The position numbers were made by a program, and so were the translations under genes. Positions 23,368-32,834 of a stretch of 64,000 bases of DNA are shown one piece after another (positions within the stretch are counted from its first letter, which is position 1; each line of letters starts with the position of its first letter). A model generated the notes under the pieces. The model did no database searches, was not told the DNA's origin, and worked only from the letters and a program-made list of their open reading frames with translations. Source of the stretch: SHZL01 sp963784425 (GTDB lineage: Bacteria; Pseudomonadota; Gammaproteobacteria; Xanthomonadales; SZUA-36); the NCBI GenBank assembly GCA_963784425.1, contig CAWARM010000011.1, positions 248,001 to 312,000 of the forward strand, read 5' to 3'.

Positions 23368-26336
23368 AACAGGCGTTTCGTTTACCCCTGGGTGGCGACA
23401 TTGATCGCTCCAAAACCCTGCACTTTACCTTTAATGGAGAAGCGTATACCGGCCACCCGGGTGACTCGCTGGCATCCGCCCTGCTGGCAAACGGCGTGCA
23501 TTTTGTCAGCAGAAGTTTCAAGTACCATCGGCCGCGCGGTATTTTCACGGCCGGCGAAGAAGAGCCCAATGCCTTGCTGGAGATTGGCAGCGGAGCCAGT
23601 CGCATCCCCAGTTGCCGTGCTCCGCAGGTCTGCCTGACAGAAGGCCTGGTTGCAAACAGCCAGTCCGGCTGGCCCAGCCTGCATTTTGACCTCGCGCGTA
23701 TTCTCGACTACACGCACCGCCTGTGGCCTGCCGGCTTTTACAACAAGACATTCAAATGGCCCAACTGGCACAGCTGGGAAGGAATGATACGCAAGCTCAG
23801 TGGCCTGGGCCGCGCACTGGATGAACCCGATCCGGATCATTATGAGCACGTCAATGCGCACTGCGACCTGCTGGTTTGCGGTGGCGGGGCTGCCGGCCTG
23901 ATGTCCGCCCTGGTCGCCGGCCGGGCCGGCTTGCGCGTAATCGTTGCGGACCAGGATGAACAGCTTGGCGGCACGCTGCTGCGTGAGCGTATCCATTTGA
24001 ACGGACGTGCGGCACGCGACTGGGTAGCGCAAACGTTGGCGGAACTTGCCTCAATGCCGGGGGTTATCCTGTTACCGCGCACCACCGTCGCCGGCAACTA
24101 CGACCATAACGTGACGACTTTACTGCAACGTGCAGCAGTTGACGATGGTAGCGATGGAGCCGGCGGCGCATGGCGTGAGTGCCTGTGGACCGTGCGCCCA
24201 AAACACATTGCACTGGCTACCGGGGCCATCGAGCAAGGCCTGATTTTTCCCAATAACGACCGCCCGGGCATCCTCCTTGCCTCTGCCATACGCCACTACC
24301 TGAATCGCTACGCCGTTGCGGCTGGCAGCAAAGCAGTGATCGCCTGCAATAACGACTCAGCCTATCAAACGGCCCTGGACCTCAATGCGCACGGCATTGC
24401 CGTCATGGCCGTGGTGGACAACCGGGCGGAAGTCTCCGGGCATCTCACGGCACAGATGCAACAATTGGGCATTCCGCTGTACGCCGGGTGTCGCCTGCGC
24501 AACACCAGCGGATCCCGCCGCATTCGGCGCGCTAGTATCGAATCGCTGCAAGGAATTTCCAGAGGCTCAGTCGCGTGCGATCTGCTGGGTGTTTCCGGTG
24601 GCTGGGCGCCCCGGGTCCACCTGCTCTGTCATGCCCGGGGAACGTTGAAGTTCGACCATGCCAGCCAGAGCTTCCTGCCCGATCGCCTGCCTGAGGGTTT
24701 CAATGTGGTGGGTTCAGCCGCAGGCATTGCTGATCTCGAGGAGGTTATGGCCAACGCGGCAAACATTACCCGGGAACTCTGTGCTGGCTTGGAATTTGTT
24801 CCACGCGCAGTGCAGCAACCGCAGATCACCCAGGACATCATTGCATCTTCTGATGCTGCTGCTACCCGACCGGAGCCCGGCAAACGCCGGCAGTGGATTG
24901 ACCTCGCACACGACGTGACCTTCGCCGACGCGGAACTGGCAGTGCAAGAGGGCTACGAGTCGGTGGAGCACTTCAAGCGCTATACCACCACCGGCATGTC
25001 TGTGGACCAGGGCAAGACCGGCAACATCAACGCATTCCTGGTGCTGGCAGCCTTGACTGGCAAAAGTATCGGAGAAATCGGGACTACTACGTTCCGGCCA
25101 CCCTACATGCCGGTCACCCTCGGTGCAATTGCCGGCCGCAGCCAGGGAGATTTTTATGCCCCGCGGCGCTTCCTCCCTGCTCATCGCATACATGACCGGC
25201 TGCAGGCGCATTTTGCGGACTATGGAGGATTGCAACGGCCGGAATACTATATACAAGCTGGCGAGTCGTCGCGTGCCGCCATTCATCGGGAAATCCATGC
25301 GGTGCGCAACCAGGTCGGGGTATTTGACAACTCGCCCATTGGCAAGATCGAAGTGCGTGGCCCGCATGCCGCGGAATTTCTGCACCGCATCTATTGCAAC
25401 AACGCACACAGCCTGGCGGTGGGCAGGGTCAGGTACGGGCTCATGCTGAACGAAAACGGCGTCATCATGGATGATGGGGTTTTCATCCGCCTTGCGGCTG
25501 ATCACTTCCTGGTCAATACGACTTCGGCTGGCGTTTCCCGCATCATGGGGCTGTTCGAAGAATGGCTGCAGTGCGAGTGGACCGACTTACAGGTACTGGT
25601 CGATGATGTCACCAGCCAGTGGGCCAATTTTACCTTTGCCGGCCCGCACTCCCGCAGTCTGTTACAAGCCCTTGGCACGGACATGGACCTGCAGCCCGAT
25701 GCATTGCCACACATGGCCGCCACCACCGGCCTGCTGGCCGGGCTGGAAGCGCGCATCGTGCGTGTCAGCTTCAGTGGCGAAACCAGTTTCGAGGTCAATA
25801 TTGCGGCAAACCAGGCCAGTCATTTTCTGGCCCGGGCGTTGCACTCAGGTCAGGAGCTTGGGTTGACACCCTATGGAATCGAGGCACTGATGATTCTGCG
25901 CCTTGAAAAAGGCTACCTGCACGTAGGCAGTGACACGGATGGCTCAACCACGCCAGACGATGTTGGCTGGGGCCAGGTTGCGCGCAACAAGACAGCTGAC
26001 TACGTGGGTAAGCGTTCCCTTTCCCGCCCGGCCAACCTGGATTCGCAGCGCAAACAACTGGTCGGGCTGCTGGCGACTGACCCGGCGCAGGTCATGCGCC
26101 CCGGCGCCCACTTGCTCCTCGGCAAGAACAGGCAGGCACCCGCCTTGACCGATGGCTGGATTACATCAGCGGGCTTCAGCCCAACCATGGGCCGCTGCCT
26201 GGCACTGGGCATGTTGCGCGGCGGCCGGGAGCATGCGGGAGCTGTGCTTAGTGTGATTGACCAGGAACAGCGCTACGAAGTTATGGTTGTGCCCGCCACT
26301 TTTCTTGACCCCGAAAACGCCAGGCTCAGAGCATGA
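23364..26336 (+). CDS. soxA: Sarcosine oxidase alpha subunit
   Basis: A 990-residue subunit. It has an N-terminal 2Fe-2S-ferredoxin-like fold lacking the cluster cysteines (residues ~5-95, with FNGEAYTGHPGDSLASALLANG), then a dinucleotide-binding domain (CDLLVCGGGAAGLMSALVAGRAG, near residue 170) that binds NAD. The C-terminal half resembles the glycine-cleavage T-protein and binds tetrahydrofolate (GVFDNSPIGKIEVRGPHAAEFL to the GYLHVGSDTDGSTTPDDVGWG signature). This matches the family length (~960-1000). It overlaps soxD by four bases and soxG by four. Confidence 0.96.
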   Translation: MKQAFRLPLGGDIDRSKTLHFTFNGEAYTGHPGDSLASALLANGVHFVSRSFKYHRPRGIFTAGEEEPNALLEIGSGASRIPSCRAPQVCLTEGLVANSQSGWPSLHFDLARILDYTHRLWPAGFYNKTFKWPNWHSWEGMIRKLSGLGRALDEPDPDHYEHVNAHCDLLVCGGGAAGLMSALVAGRAGLRVIVADQDEQLGGTLLRERIHLNGRAARDWVAQTLAELASMPGVILLPRTTVAGNYDHNVTTLLQRAAVDDGSDGAGGAWRECLWTVRPKHIALATGAIEQGLIFPNNDRPGILLASAIRHYLNRYAVAAGSKAVIACNNDSAYQTALDLNAHGIAVMAVVDNRAEVSGHLTAQMQQLGIPLYAGCRLRNTSGSRRIRRASIESLQGISRGSVACDLLGVSGGWAPRVHLLCHARGTLKFDHASQSFLPDRLPEGFNVVGSAAGIADLEEVMANAANITRELCAGLEFVPRAVQQPQITQDIIASSDAAATRPEPGKRRQWIDLAHDVTFADAELAVQEGYESVEHFKRYTTTGMSVDQGKTGNINAFLVLAALTGKSIGEIGTTTFRPPYMPVTLGAIAGRSQGDFYAPRRFLPAHRIHDRLQAHFADYGGLQRPEYYIQAGESSRAAIHREIHAVRNQVGVFDNSPIGKIEVRGPHAAEFLHRIYCNNAHSLAVGRVRYGLMLNENGVIMDDGVFIRLAADHFLVNTTSAGVSRIMGLFEEWLQCEWTDLQVLVDDVTSQWANFTFAGPHSRSLLQALGTDMDLQPDALPHMAATTGLLAGLEARIVRVSFSGETSFEVNIAANQASHFLARALHSGQELGLTPYGIEALMILRLEKGYLHVGSDTDGSTTPDDVGWGQVARNKTADYVGKRSLSRPANLDSQRKQLVGLLATDPAQVMRPGAHLLLGKNRQAPALTDGWITSAGFSPTMGRCLALGMLRGGREHAGAVLSVIDQEQRYEVMVVPATFLDPENARLRA

Positions 26337-26977
26337 ATAAAGCCAACTGGAATGAATTCATCGATGCCCCCCCCTGCACTGCCCTGCAACAGGGAGGTGT
26401 GGAAGATCGATCCTTTATCAGCACCGGGATCAGTTTGCGTGAGTTGGATGGAATAACTCTGCTGCGCCTCCGTAGCTTGCAGGAATTCAATGCCCTGGAA
26501 TCATCCATGGCAGCCTGCGGAATTATGTTACCGGCCAAAGTTAACGCCTGCTCGGGACAGGATCCCGCCGTGCTTTGCCAGGCGCCACGTGACTGGCTGC
26601 TGTGCAGCGAACGAATCAGCACCCAACAGCTGCTGGCACAAATGCAACCAGCGCTGAATGCGCAACACACCATCGCGCTGGACCTGTCGTCCGCACTGGC
26701 GGTTTTCCGCCTCTCCGGTAGCGCTGCGTCCTGGGTGCTCAGCAAGTTATGCGGCCTCGACGTGCACGCGGGGATCAGAACCGCGGCACACACTGCGCGC
26801 ACCCGCTTGCAACATGCTGCCGTTACGCTGCACTATCATGCCGGGGAAGGGCCGGCTTCCATGCCGGTTTTCGATTTGATATTCGATCGCGCTTATGCCA
26901 TCTACCTGTGGCAACTCCTGGTCGCCTCAGTCCCTCATGCACAACAAATCAGCCAACTGTATGGAACCCGGCCATGA
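26333..26977 (+). CDS. soxG: Sarcosine oxidase gamma subunit
   Basis: A 214-residue GcvT-like subunit. The central CQAPRDWLLCSERISTQQLL and LDLSSALAVFRLSGSAASWVLSKLCGLD are typical of SoxG, which contributes to the folate-binding side of the complex. It is the last sox gene. No folate-recycling enzyme (such as purU or folD) follows, unlike in many sarcosine operons. The next gene is a FabH-type enzyme 54 bases on. Confidence 0.92.
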   Translation: MNKANWNEFIDAPPCTALQQGGVEDRSFISTGISLRELDGITLLRLRSLQEFNALESSMAACGIMLPAKVNACSGQDPAVLCQAPRDWLLCSERISTQQLLAQMQPALNAQHTIALDLSSALAVFRLSGSAASWVLSKLCGLDVHAGIRTAAHTARTRLQHAAVTLHYHAGEGPASMPVFDLIFDRAYAIYLWQLLVASVPHAQQISQLYGTRP

Positions 26978-27031
26978 ACCAATGTGCACATGATCTGAAA
27001 GTGCAGAGCAAGTATTTTGCAGGGATGATCA

Positions 27032-27766
27032 ATGCCGGCATATGCTGAAGTTACCGGCTGGGGAAAATGCCTGCCCCCCGCCGTCATGACCAACGCGGAC
27101 ATGGCCAGCGTCATTGACACCAGCGACGAATGGATCCGCAGTCGCAGTGGCATCAGCGAGCGGCGCGTCTCGCACGTGCCGGTCAGTGATCTGGCCAGCG
27201 TGGCAGGTCTGCGGGCCATCGCAGCAGCAGGGCTTGAACCCGACGAGATAGACCTCGTCATCGTTGCCACCTGTTCTCCGGATACGGTCATACCCAGCAC
27301 CGCTGCTCACGTGCAGAAGAAAATGGGCGCCTGCAATGCGGCCGTTTTCGATCTCAATGCAGGGTGCAGTGGTTTCATTTATTCGCTGAGCGTGGCCACG
27401 GCCATGATCCGCGCCGGCGGCTACCAGAAGGTAGTGGTCATTGGCAGTGAACGTATCACGTGGTTTCTGAACTGGTCCTTGCGCGATACTGCCGTTCTGT
27501 TTGGCGATGGGGCAGGCGCCGTCGTGCTGCAACCGAGCAGCGAGGAGACCGGGCTGCTGGCATCGCACCTGGGATGTGAAGGCGATGCACTGGAAGCACT
27601 GCTCTTACCCAATTTTGGCACCGCTGGAAATCGCTTTTGCGCGAATTACGGCGTGTTCGGAGTGCAGTTTGATGGCCGGGAGATTTTTCGCCGCGCGGTG
27701 AAAGGAATGGCCGGTGAAATCGGTATCGTTCTGCAGCCAATTGGGGCTGGAAAACAAGGACATTGA
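27032..27766 (+). CDS. FabH-type 3-oxoacyl-ACP synthase III, N-terminal part before a frameshift
   Basis: Encodes the first ~235 residues of a ketosynthase III that starts fatty acid chains from an acyl-CoA primer. The catalytic cysteine is in the intact FDLNAGCSGFIYSLS (near residue 113), and FGDGAGAVVLQPS is the conserved core. The frame ends early at residue 244 with ILQP-type readthrough (LQPIGAGKQGH). Removing one C from the CC at 27737-27738 restores IVLQQLGLENKDIDLVVPHQAN. The ribosome binding site is AGGGATGATC. Its position before a ketoacid dehydrogenase suggests it uses branched acyl-CoA primers. Confidence 0.85.
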   Translation: MPAYAEVTGWGKCLPPAVMTNADMASVIDTSDEWIRSRSGISERRVSHVPVSDLASVAGLRAIAAAGLEPDEIDLVIVATCSPDTVIPSTAAHVQKKMGACNAAVFDLNAGCSGFIYSLSVATAMIRAGGYQKVVVIGSERITWFLNWSLRDTAVLFGDGAGAVVLQPSSEETGLLASHLGCEGDALEALLLPNFGTAGNRFCANYGVFGVQFDGREIFRRAVKGMAGEIGIVLQPIGAGKQGH

Positions 27767-28118
27767 CCTGGTCGTTCCTCACCAGGCCAATGCGCGCATC
27801 ATCGAGTCCCTCGCCAGGCACCTGGACATGGACATGAGTTGCGTTGCACTCAATATCGATAAATACGGCAATACGTCCGCAGCAAGTATTCCCGTCGCAC
27901 TGGTCGAAGCGCTGGAAGAAGGGCGAATCCAGCCAGGGAGCAACATCCTGTTGGCGGCCTTTGGCGCCGGCCTGACCAGGGCTGCAGGAGTGCTGCGCTG
28001 GGGTAAAAGACTTACGCCTTTGCGACATAGCCAGGCGGAACTGCCTCCATGCAAACAGACAGCTTTGGAAATACTCGGCGATGCCATCCACCTTACCCAG
28101 GGTGCGCAGGGTCTGTAA
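27714..28118 (+). CDS. FabH-type 3-oxoacyl-ACP synthase III, C-terminal part after a frameshift
   Basis: Encodes the C-terminal third of the ketosynthase in the next frame. The catalytic histidine is in VVPHQANARI and the catalytic asparagine in IDKYGNTSAAS, so all three active-site residues are present across the two pieces. The last ~35 residues (GKRLTPLRHSQAEL...) extend beyond the usual end of FabH (LLAAFGAGLTRAAGVLRW). The GTG at 27714 lies out of context and is not a real start. Confidence 0.83.
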   Translation: MKSVSFCSQLGLENKDIDLVVPHQANARIIESLARHLDMDMSCVALNIDKYGNTSAASIPVALVEALEEGRIQPGSNILLAAFGAGLTRAAGVLRWGKRLTPLRHSQAELPPCKQTALEILGDAIHLTQGAQGL

Positions 28119-28157
28119 TGTGAACCACCCGCTACCCGCATTGGACAGCTATCGCTT

Positions 28158-28185
28158 ATTGCTGTTGACAGCAATCGTTTAAAAT
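28158..28185 (+). promoter_or_regulatory. Candidate promoter and operator before the ketoacid dehydrogenase genes
   Basis: A perfect 18-base palindrome ATTGCTGT-TG-ACAGCAAT (28158-28175) lies just before a TAAAAT -10-like hexamer (28180-28185), 33 bases before the E1alpha start. It covers the place where a -35 would sit, which suits repression. This placement suggests the dehydrogenase genes have their own regulated promoter inside the gap after FabH. Confidence 0.45.
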
Positions 28186-28217
28186 ACACCCTATTCCCGA
28201 CACCCAGGATCAAAGCC

Positions 28218-29456
28218 ATGAGTCAAAAGTCCCGCCTGCATATCCCCCATGCAGCAGCACGGCCAGGCGAAACACCCGACTTCAGCTACCTCGCGTTATC
28301 GCCCGCGGGTTCTGTCGCCCGGCCGCCTGTTGATTCGCGGGTATCGGACATCGAATTCCTCAGCAATGACCTGGTGCGGGTGCTTGATGAAAATCACGTT
28401 GCGCAAGGTCCGTGGAACCCCGGCCTGGATTCATCCACCTTGCTTGAGGCTTTGCGCCTGATGGTTTTGGTGCGCCAGTACGACGATCGCATGCAGCGCA
28501 TGCAGCGCCAGGGAAAAATCACCTTTTACATGCAATCGCTGGGCGAGGAAGCTGTGTCGATTGGCGCCGGCCTTGCGTTACGCGACAGTGACATGCTTTT
28601 TCCCGCTTATCGTAACCAGGGCCTTTATATCCTGCGCAATACCGGCCTGGTCGAGATGATGAGTCATTGCCTGTCCAATACGAACGACTTCTGTCGCGGC
28701 AGGCAAATGCCGGTGTTTTACCAGAACGCCAGGAACCGCGTGTTCACCATTTCCGGCAACCTGGCTACCCAGTATCCACAGGCAGTGGGCTGGGCAATGG
28801 CCGCGGCCATCAAAGGCGAGGACGATATTGCAGCTTCATGGGTGGGGGACGGCAGCACGGCTGAGGCGGACTTCCACTACGCACTTACATTTGCAGCGGT
28901 TTACCAGGCCCCGGTAATACTCAACGTGGTCAACAATCAATGGGCCATATCAACATTCCAGGGTGTCGCCGGCGGTGAGCGGCGTTCCTTTGCTGCGCGC
29001 GGCCTCGGGCTCGGCATACCGGGAGTACGGGTCGATGGAAATGACTTGCTGGCGGTTTACGCCGTTACCCAATGGGCGGCAGAACGAGCTCGCAGCGGCG
29101 GCGGTCCCACCCTGATCGAACTGGTCACGTACCGCGGTGGCGCACACTCAACCAGCGACGACCCGACGCGCTACCGGCCGAAAGATGAGTGGGCAGCATT
29201 CCCCCTGGGGGACCCGCTGCATCGACTTAAAGGCCACCTGGTGCAATCCGGCCTGTGGTCCGACGAGCAGCAGCTCGCCATGGAAGAGCAGATGAAACAG
29301 TACGTGCTGGACTGCTGGAAAAAAGCCACAACGTTTGGAACCATGACCGAGGGACCGTTCCTCCGCGTGCACGAGATGTTTGAGGACGTTTTCGAACACA
29401 TGCCTCAACACCTGCAGCGTCAGCAGGCGCAACTGCTAGAACTGGAGGGCATCTGA
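28218..29456 (+). CDS. Branched-chain 2-oxoacid dehydrogenase E1 alpha subunit
   Basis: A 412-residue thiamine-diphosphate enzyme subunit. The ThDP motif runs GDGSTAEADFHYALTFAAVY to VILNVVNNQWAIS (near residues 214-246), the standard GDG-N pattern. The phosphorylation-loop region YRGGAHSTSDDPTRYRP is typical of the branched-chain, rather than pyruvate, alpha subunits. It decarboxylates branched 2-oxoacids from Val, Leu and Ile catabolism. The E1 beta gene starts two bases after its stop. Confidence 0.93.
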   Translation: MSQKSRLHIPHAAARPGETPDFSYLALSPAGSVARPPVDSRVSDIEFLSNDLVRVLDENHVAQGPWNPGLDSSTLLEALRLMVLVRQYDDRMQRMQRQGKITFYMQSLGEEAVSIGAGLALRDSDMLFPAYRNQGLYILRNTGLVEMMSHCLSNTNDFCRGRQMPVFYQNARNRVFTISGNLATQYPQAVGWAMAAAIKGEDDIAASWVGDGSTAEADFHYALTFAAVYQAPVILNVVNNQWAISTFQGVAGGERRSFAARGLGLGIPGVRVDGNDLLAVYAVTQWAAERARSGGGPTLIELVTYRGGAHSTSDDPTRYRPKDEWAAFPLGDPLHRLKGHLVQSGLWSDEQQLAMEEQMKQYVLDCWKKATTFGTMTEGPFLRVHEMFEDVFEHMPQHLQRQQAQLLELEGI

Positions 29457-29458
29457 CC

Positions 29459-30475
29459 ATGGCACAGATGACCATGATCCAGGCGATCAATTCTGCACTG
29501 GACATCATGCTGGACATAGATCCTTCCGTGGTGATACTCGGTGAGGATGTGGGCTACTTTGGCGGGGTATTCCGCTGCACCGAGGGCCTGCAGAAAAAAT
29601 ATGGGGATCATCGTGTGATCGATGCGCCCATTGCTGAAGGTGGCATCATCGGCACCGCCATCGGTCTTGGTGTCAACGGGCTGCGGCCGGTCGCCGAAAT
29701 CCAGTTTGCTGACTACATCTACCCCGGCTTTGACCAGGTGGTCAGCGAACTGGCACGCTTGCGTTACCGCAGCGACGGCACTTTCTATTCTCCCGTCACC
29801 ATCCGCACACCCTGCGGCGGCGGCATACGCGGCGGGCAAACCCATTCGCAAAGCCCGGAGGCCATCTTCACCCATATTTCAGGCTTGATAACGGTTATGC
29901 CGTCGAACCCGTTTGACGCCAAGGGCTTGCTGGTCAGCGCCATTGAGTCCAACGACCCCGTGATTTTTTTCGAACCCAAGCGGATCTATAACGGACCGTT
30001 TGATGGCGACCCAAACAAGCCCTCAGTGCCCTGGTCCAGCCACCCGCTGGGTGAGGTTCCGCAGACCTATTACAACGTCCCTCTGGGCAAGGCCGCCCTG
30101 GTGGAAACCGGCCACGAACTGACCATCATCAGTTATGGCACCATCGTCCATGTGGCCCAGGCCGCCGCAAAACTGGCTGGGGTTTCAGCCGACATCATTG
30201 ACGTCCGCACCCTGATGCCCCTGGACATCGATACCATCCGGCAGTCGGTAAGCAAAACCGGCCGCTGCCTGGTAGCACATGAAGCCACCCGCTTTTGCGG
30301 CTATGGTGCGGAACTGGTTGCCACCGTGCAGGAGGAATGCTTCTGGAGCCTCGAAGCGCCCATTGAACGCGTCACCGGTTGGGACACGCCCTACCCGCAT
30401 GCTTTCGAGTGGCAGTATTTCCCGGGACAGAAACGATTATTGGCCGGGATCCGCAAGGTCATGGAGGCAAAATGA
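29459..30475 (+). CDS. Branched-chain 2-oxoacid dehydrogenase E1 beta subunit
   Basis: A 338-residue transketolase-like subunit pairing with E1 alpha. The N-terminal INSALDIMLDIDPSVVILGEDVGYFGGVFR contributes the ThDP-activating glutamate (the E in GEDVG), and PCGGGIRGGQTHSQSPEAIF, with SVSKTGRCLVAHEATRFCG further on, is characteristic. Its stop overlaps the E2 start by four bases, so the three genes are one translational unit. No change in motif is visible. Confidence 0.93.
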   Translation: MAQMTMIQAINSALDIMLDIDPSVVILGEDVGYFGGVFRCTEGLQKKYGDHRVIDAPIAEGGIIGTAIGLGVNGLRPVAEIQFADYIYPGFDQVVSELARLRYRSDGTFYSPVTIRTPCGGGIRGGQTHSQSPEAIFTHISGLITVMPSNPFDAKGLLVSAIESNDPVIFFEPKRIYNGPFDGDPNKPSVPWSSHPLGEVPQTYYNVPLGKAALVETGHELTIISYGTIVHVAQAAAKLAGVSADIIDVRTLMPLDIDTIRQSVSKTGRCLVAHEATRFCGYGAELVATVQEECFWSLEAPIERVTGWDTPYPHAFEWQYFPGQKRLLAGIRKVMEAK

Positions 30476-31722
30476 GCGACTACATCTTCAAGCTGCCGGA
30501 CCTCGGAGAAGGAACTGTCGAGGCAGAAATAGCCGAATGGATGGTGCAGGTTGGGGCTCTGGTAAAGGAAGAGGATCCGATCTGCTCAATGCTGACCGAC
30601 AAAGCTGCGGTGGAACTGTCCTCACCCGTGAGCGGACGGGTCGTGTCACTGGCCGGCGAAGTTGGCGACAGCGTCGTGGTGGGTTCGCCTCTGATTACGT
30701 TTGCCATCGAAACAGCGGCACCCGCGAGCGGCACCGGCGATGACAAAAAAACGGCAGATGCAACCAGTGAAACCGTGCCCGGGTCTGTCCCGGGCAAAAT
30801 GCAGCCAGCGCCTGCCGCAAACGAAAAAGCCAGGACCTCGCCCTCAATCCGCCAGCGCGCCAGGGAAGCCGGGGTAAACCTCGGCGCTGTCGTGGGCACG
30901 GGCCCGGGGGGGCGTATTCTCAAGCAGGATCTCGACGCCTTCCTGGCTGGCAATACACACATGGCTGCGCCGTCGGCGGCCCCAGCGCCGATGGCCGCAC
31001 TCCCGCTGGCCAGTGAGAAAAGCGGCACTACGGAAATCAAGGTGGTTGGACTGCGGCGCAAAATCGCCCAGCGCATGGAGCAGGCCAATCATGAAGTTCC
31101 ACATTTTGCCTACGTCGAAGAAGTAGATATTACCGCGCTGGAGTCGCTGCGAGCTTTGCTCAACCAGGGACGCGCTGCAGACAGAGGCACCCTGACCCTG
31201 CTGCCTTTTATCAGCATGGCCTTGACCCGGGTTCTAAGTGATTTCCCGCAATGCAACAGTCATTATGATCGCGAACGCAATGTGTTGATCCGGCATGATG
31301 CGGTGCATCTTGGCATCGCCACGCAGACAGCTGATGGCTTGAAGGTACCCGTGGTACGTCAAGCACAAGCGCGACAACTGGAAGACATGGCGGCTGAAAT
31401 ACGCCGCGTCACCGATGCCGCGCGGGACAATAGCGCCAGTCGCGAGGAATTGGGCGGATCAACCATTACCCTCACCAGCCTGGGCAAACTGGGTGGCGTG
31501 GTCAGTACCCCCATCATTAACTTGCCGGAAGTCGCCATCATTGGCGTCAACAAGGCAGTGCAACGTCCCATGGTGGTCAACGGCCAGATCGTGATCCGCA
31601 CAATGATGAACCTGTCATCCTCGTTCGATCACCGCTTCGTTGATGGCTACGATGCTGCAGCCATGATCCAGGCACTGAAACTGCTGTTGGAGCAACCGGC
31701 AAGCCTTGTTCTGCAGCCATGA
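30472..31722 (+). CDS. Dihydrolipoyl acyltransferase E2 of the 2-oxoacid dehydrogenase complex
   Basis: A 416-residue acyltransferase. It has one lipoyl domain (residues 1-78) with the lipoylated lysine K44 in LTDKAAVE, an Ala/Pro-rich linker, an E3-binding domain (SPSIRQRAREAGVNLGAVVGTGPGGRILKQDL, near 125-155) and a C-terminal catalytic domain with SFDHRFVDGYDAA carrying the catalytic His and Asp. The chosen ATG overlaps the E1 beta stop; an upstream start at 30379 is inside E1 beta and unlikely. No E3 (lpd) gene follows, so the complex must borrow lipoamide dehydrogenase from elsewhere. Confidence 0.94.
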   Translation: MSDYIFKLPDLGEGTVEAEIAEWMVQVGALVKEEDPICSMLTDKAAVELSSPVSGRVVSLAGEVGDSVVVGSPLITFAIETAAPASGTGDDKKTADATSETVPGSVPGKMQPAPAANEKARTSPSIRQRAREAGVNLGAVVGTGPGGRILKQDLDAFLAGNTHMAAPSAAPAPMAALPLASEKSGTTEIKVVGLRRKIAQRMEQANHEVPHFAYVEEVDITALESLRALLNQGRAADRGTLTLLPFISMALTRVLSDFPQCNSHYDRERNVLIRHDAVHLGIATQTADGLKVPVVRQAQARQLEDMAAEIRRVTDAARDNSASREELGGSTITLTSLGKLGGVVSTPIINLPEVAIIGVNKAVQRPMVVNGQIVIRTMMNLSSSFDHRFVDGYDAAAMIQALKLLLEQPASLVLQP

Positions 31723-31735
31723 GGAGCTGGTTTTA

Positions 31736-32737
31736 TCAGGGCCTGGTCCTGCTGGCCGATCGTGCCCAGGTCAGTGGAATGAGTGCCAGGGTAACGAAAT
31801 AATAGTCCTGCCCGGGCAGCATAGCCTGTGGCGAAAACGCGCTAACCATCTGCGCAATAGTCACCGGCACCAAACCCACCACCGTTCCCAGCAGCATGCC
31901 GTTCAGAGCGAGAGCCTTGCGCTCAGCCTGGTCTGTACGGCTATAGTTCCGCAGCACCTGGAACAGGCTTACCAGAATGTAAGCCCCGACGATGATACCT
32001 GCTGTAAACCTGGTCAGCGTGTTCAGGCCGCTACTGGCAAGAGGAGTAAACAGGGCCCGGTACGCAATCAGGAGCCACAACACGAAAGCAGGAAAATACA
32101 GCAACCTTTTGCCAAAGGAACGGTTCAGCCACGGCCTGCGATGGGGAAAGACCAACAGGAACTGCAGCAATGCCGCTATACCAAACATCACGTAAAGGCT
32201 GGTTATGGCGAGCGTAATCGATCGCATACTGAAATCGGCAATGTAGGGCCCGCCCATGAACGCCAGGCTTAATCCCGTGCCCGCTACCACCAGCACGCGC
32301 GTAGCTTCGTTAGACTGACGAAACCAGGCCATGAAAGGAAGCAGCAGGAAGCAATAACCGATAATCAGCGAGGTGCGGGCCAGGCTCAATTCGCGATCCG
32401 ACAAGGGCCGATAGGTAATATTCAGCTCGACGCTCTTGCTTTCCCGCTGCACACTCACCCGGCGAACATCCCCGGCCTTCTTGCGCGGTTGACGGGCAAT
32501 GGTTGATGCATCGGCCAGCGGGGTTCCATCATAATGCGTAATGTAGTCGCCCACTTTTAGACCTGCGGCCTCTGCGGAACTGCCGGCCAGGACTCGGGTG
32601 ACTGTATTGTTGCCATCGGTATCGAAACCCGCCCGGGCCTGGTGGGCAAGGTCCATCCACCCCAGCACTCCCCAGGTGCCCGCAAGCAGGGTCAGTATGA
32701 TAAGCAGGAAGCGGCCGTCGCCAGCCACCCTACTCAT
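31736..32737 (-). CDS. PDZ-domain polytopic membrane protein
   Basis: A 333-residue protein of no named family. It has an N-terminal helix (residues 10-28), a periplasmic PDZ-like domain (VTRVLAGSSAEAAGLKVGDYITHYDGTPL..., residues ~42-110), then seven or eight helices to the C-terminus. PDZ modules usually bind C-terminal peptides of envelope proteins. I see no HExxH or serine protease motif, so it is not an evident RseP-like protease. It converges on the E2 gene 14 bases away and lies in a separate transcript on the minus strand. Confidence 0.75.
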   Translation of the reverse strand: MSRVAGDGRFLLIILTLLAGTWGVLGWMDLAHQARAGFDTDGNNTVTRVLAGSSAEAAGLKVGDYITHYDGTPLADASTIARQPRKKAGDVRRVSVQRESKSVELNITYRPLSDRELSLARTSLIIGYCFLLLPFMAWFRQSNEATRVLVVAGTGLSLAFMGGPYIADFSMRSITLAITSLYVMFGIAALLQFLLVFPHRRPWLNRSFGKRLLYFPAFVLWLLIAYRALFTPLASSGLNTLTRFTAGIIVGAYILVSLFQVLRNYSRTDQAERKALALNGMLLGTVVGLVPVTIAQMVSAFSPQAMLPGQDYYFVTLALIPLTWARSASRTRP

Positions 32738-32834
32738 GGTGTCCTGTCCAAGATGTCGCTGCCATTATTGATTGCCTCGTTGAATGCCAGTGTTTGCTGG
32801 TGATTGAGCCTGGATTGCCTGGCTGGAAAGAGTA

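Noticed and set aside
26974..27048. A 24-residue frame overlapping the soxG stop
   Set aside because: Too short, no similarity and no ribosome site of its own; it could be a leader but nothing supports it.
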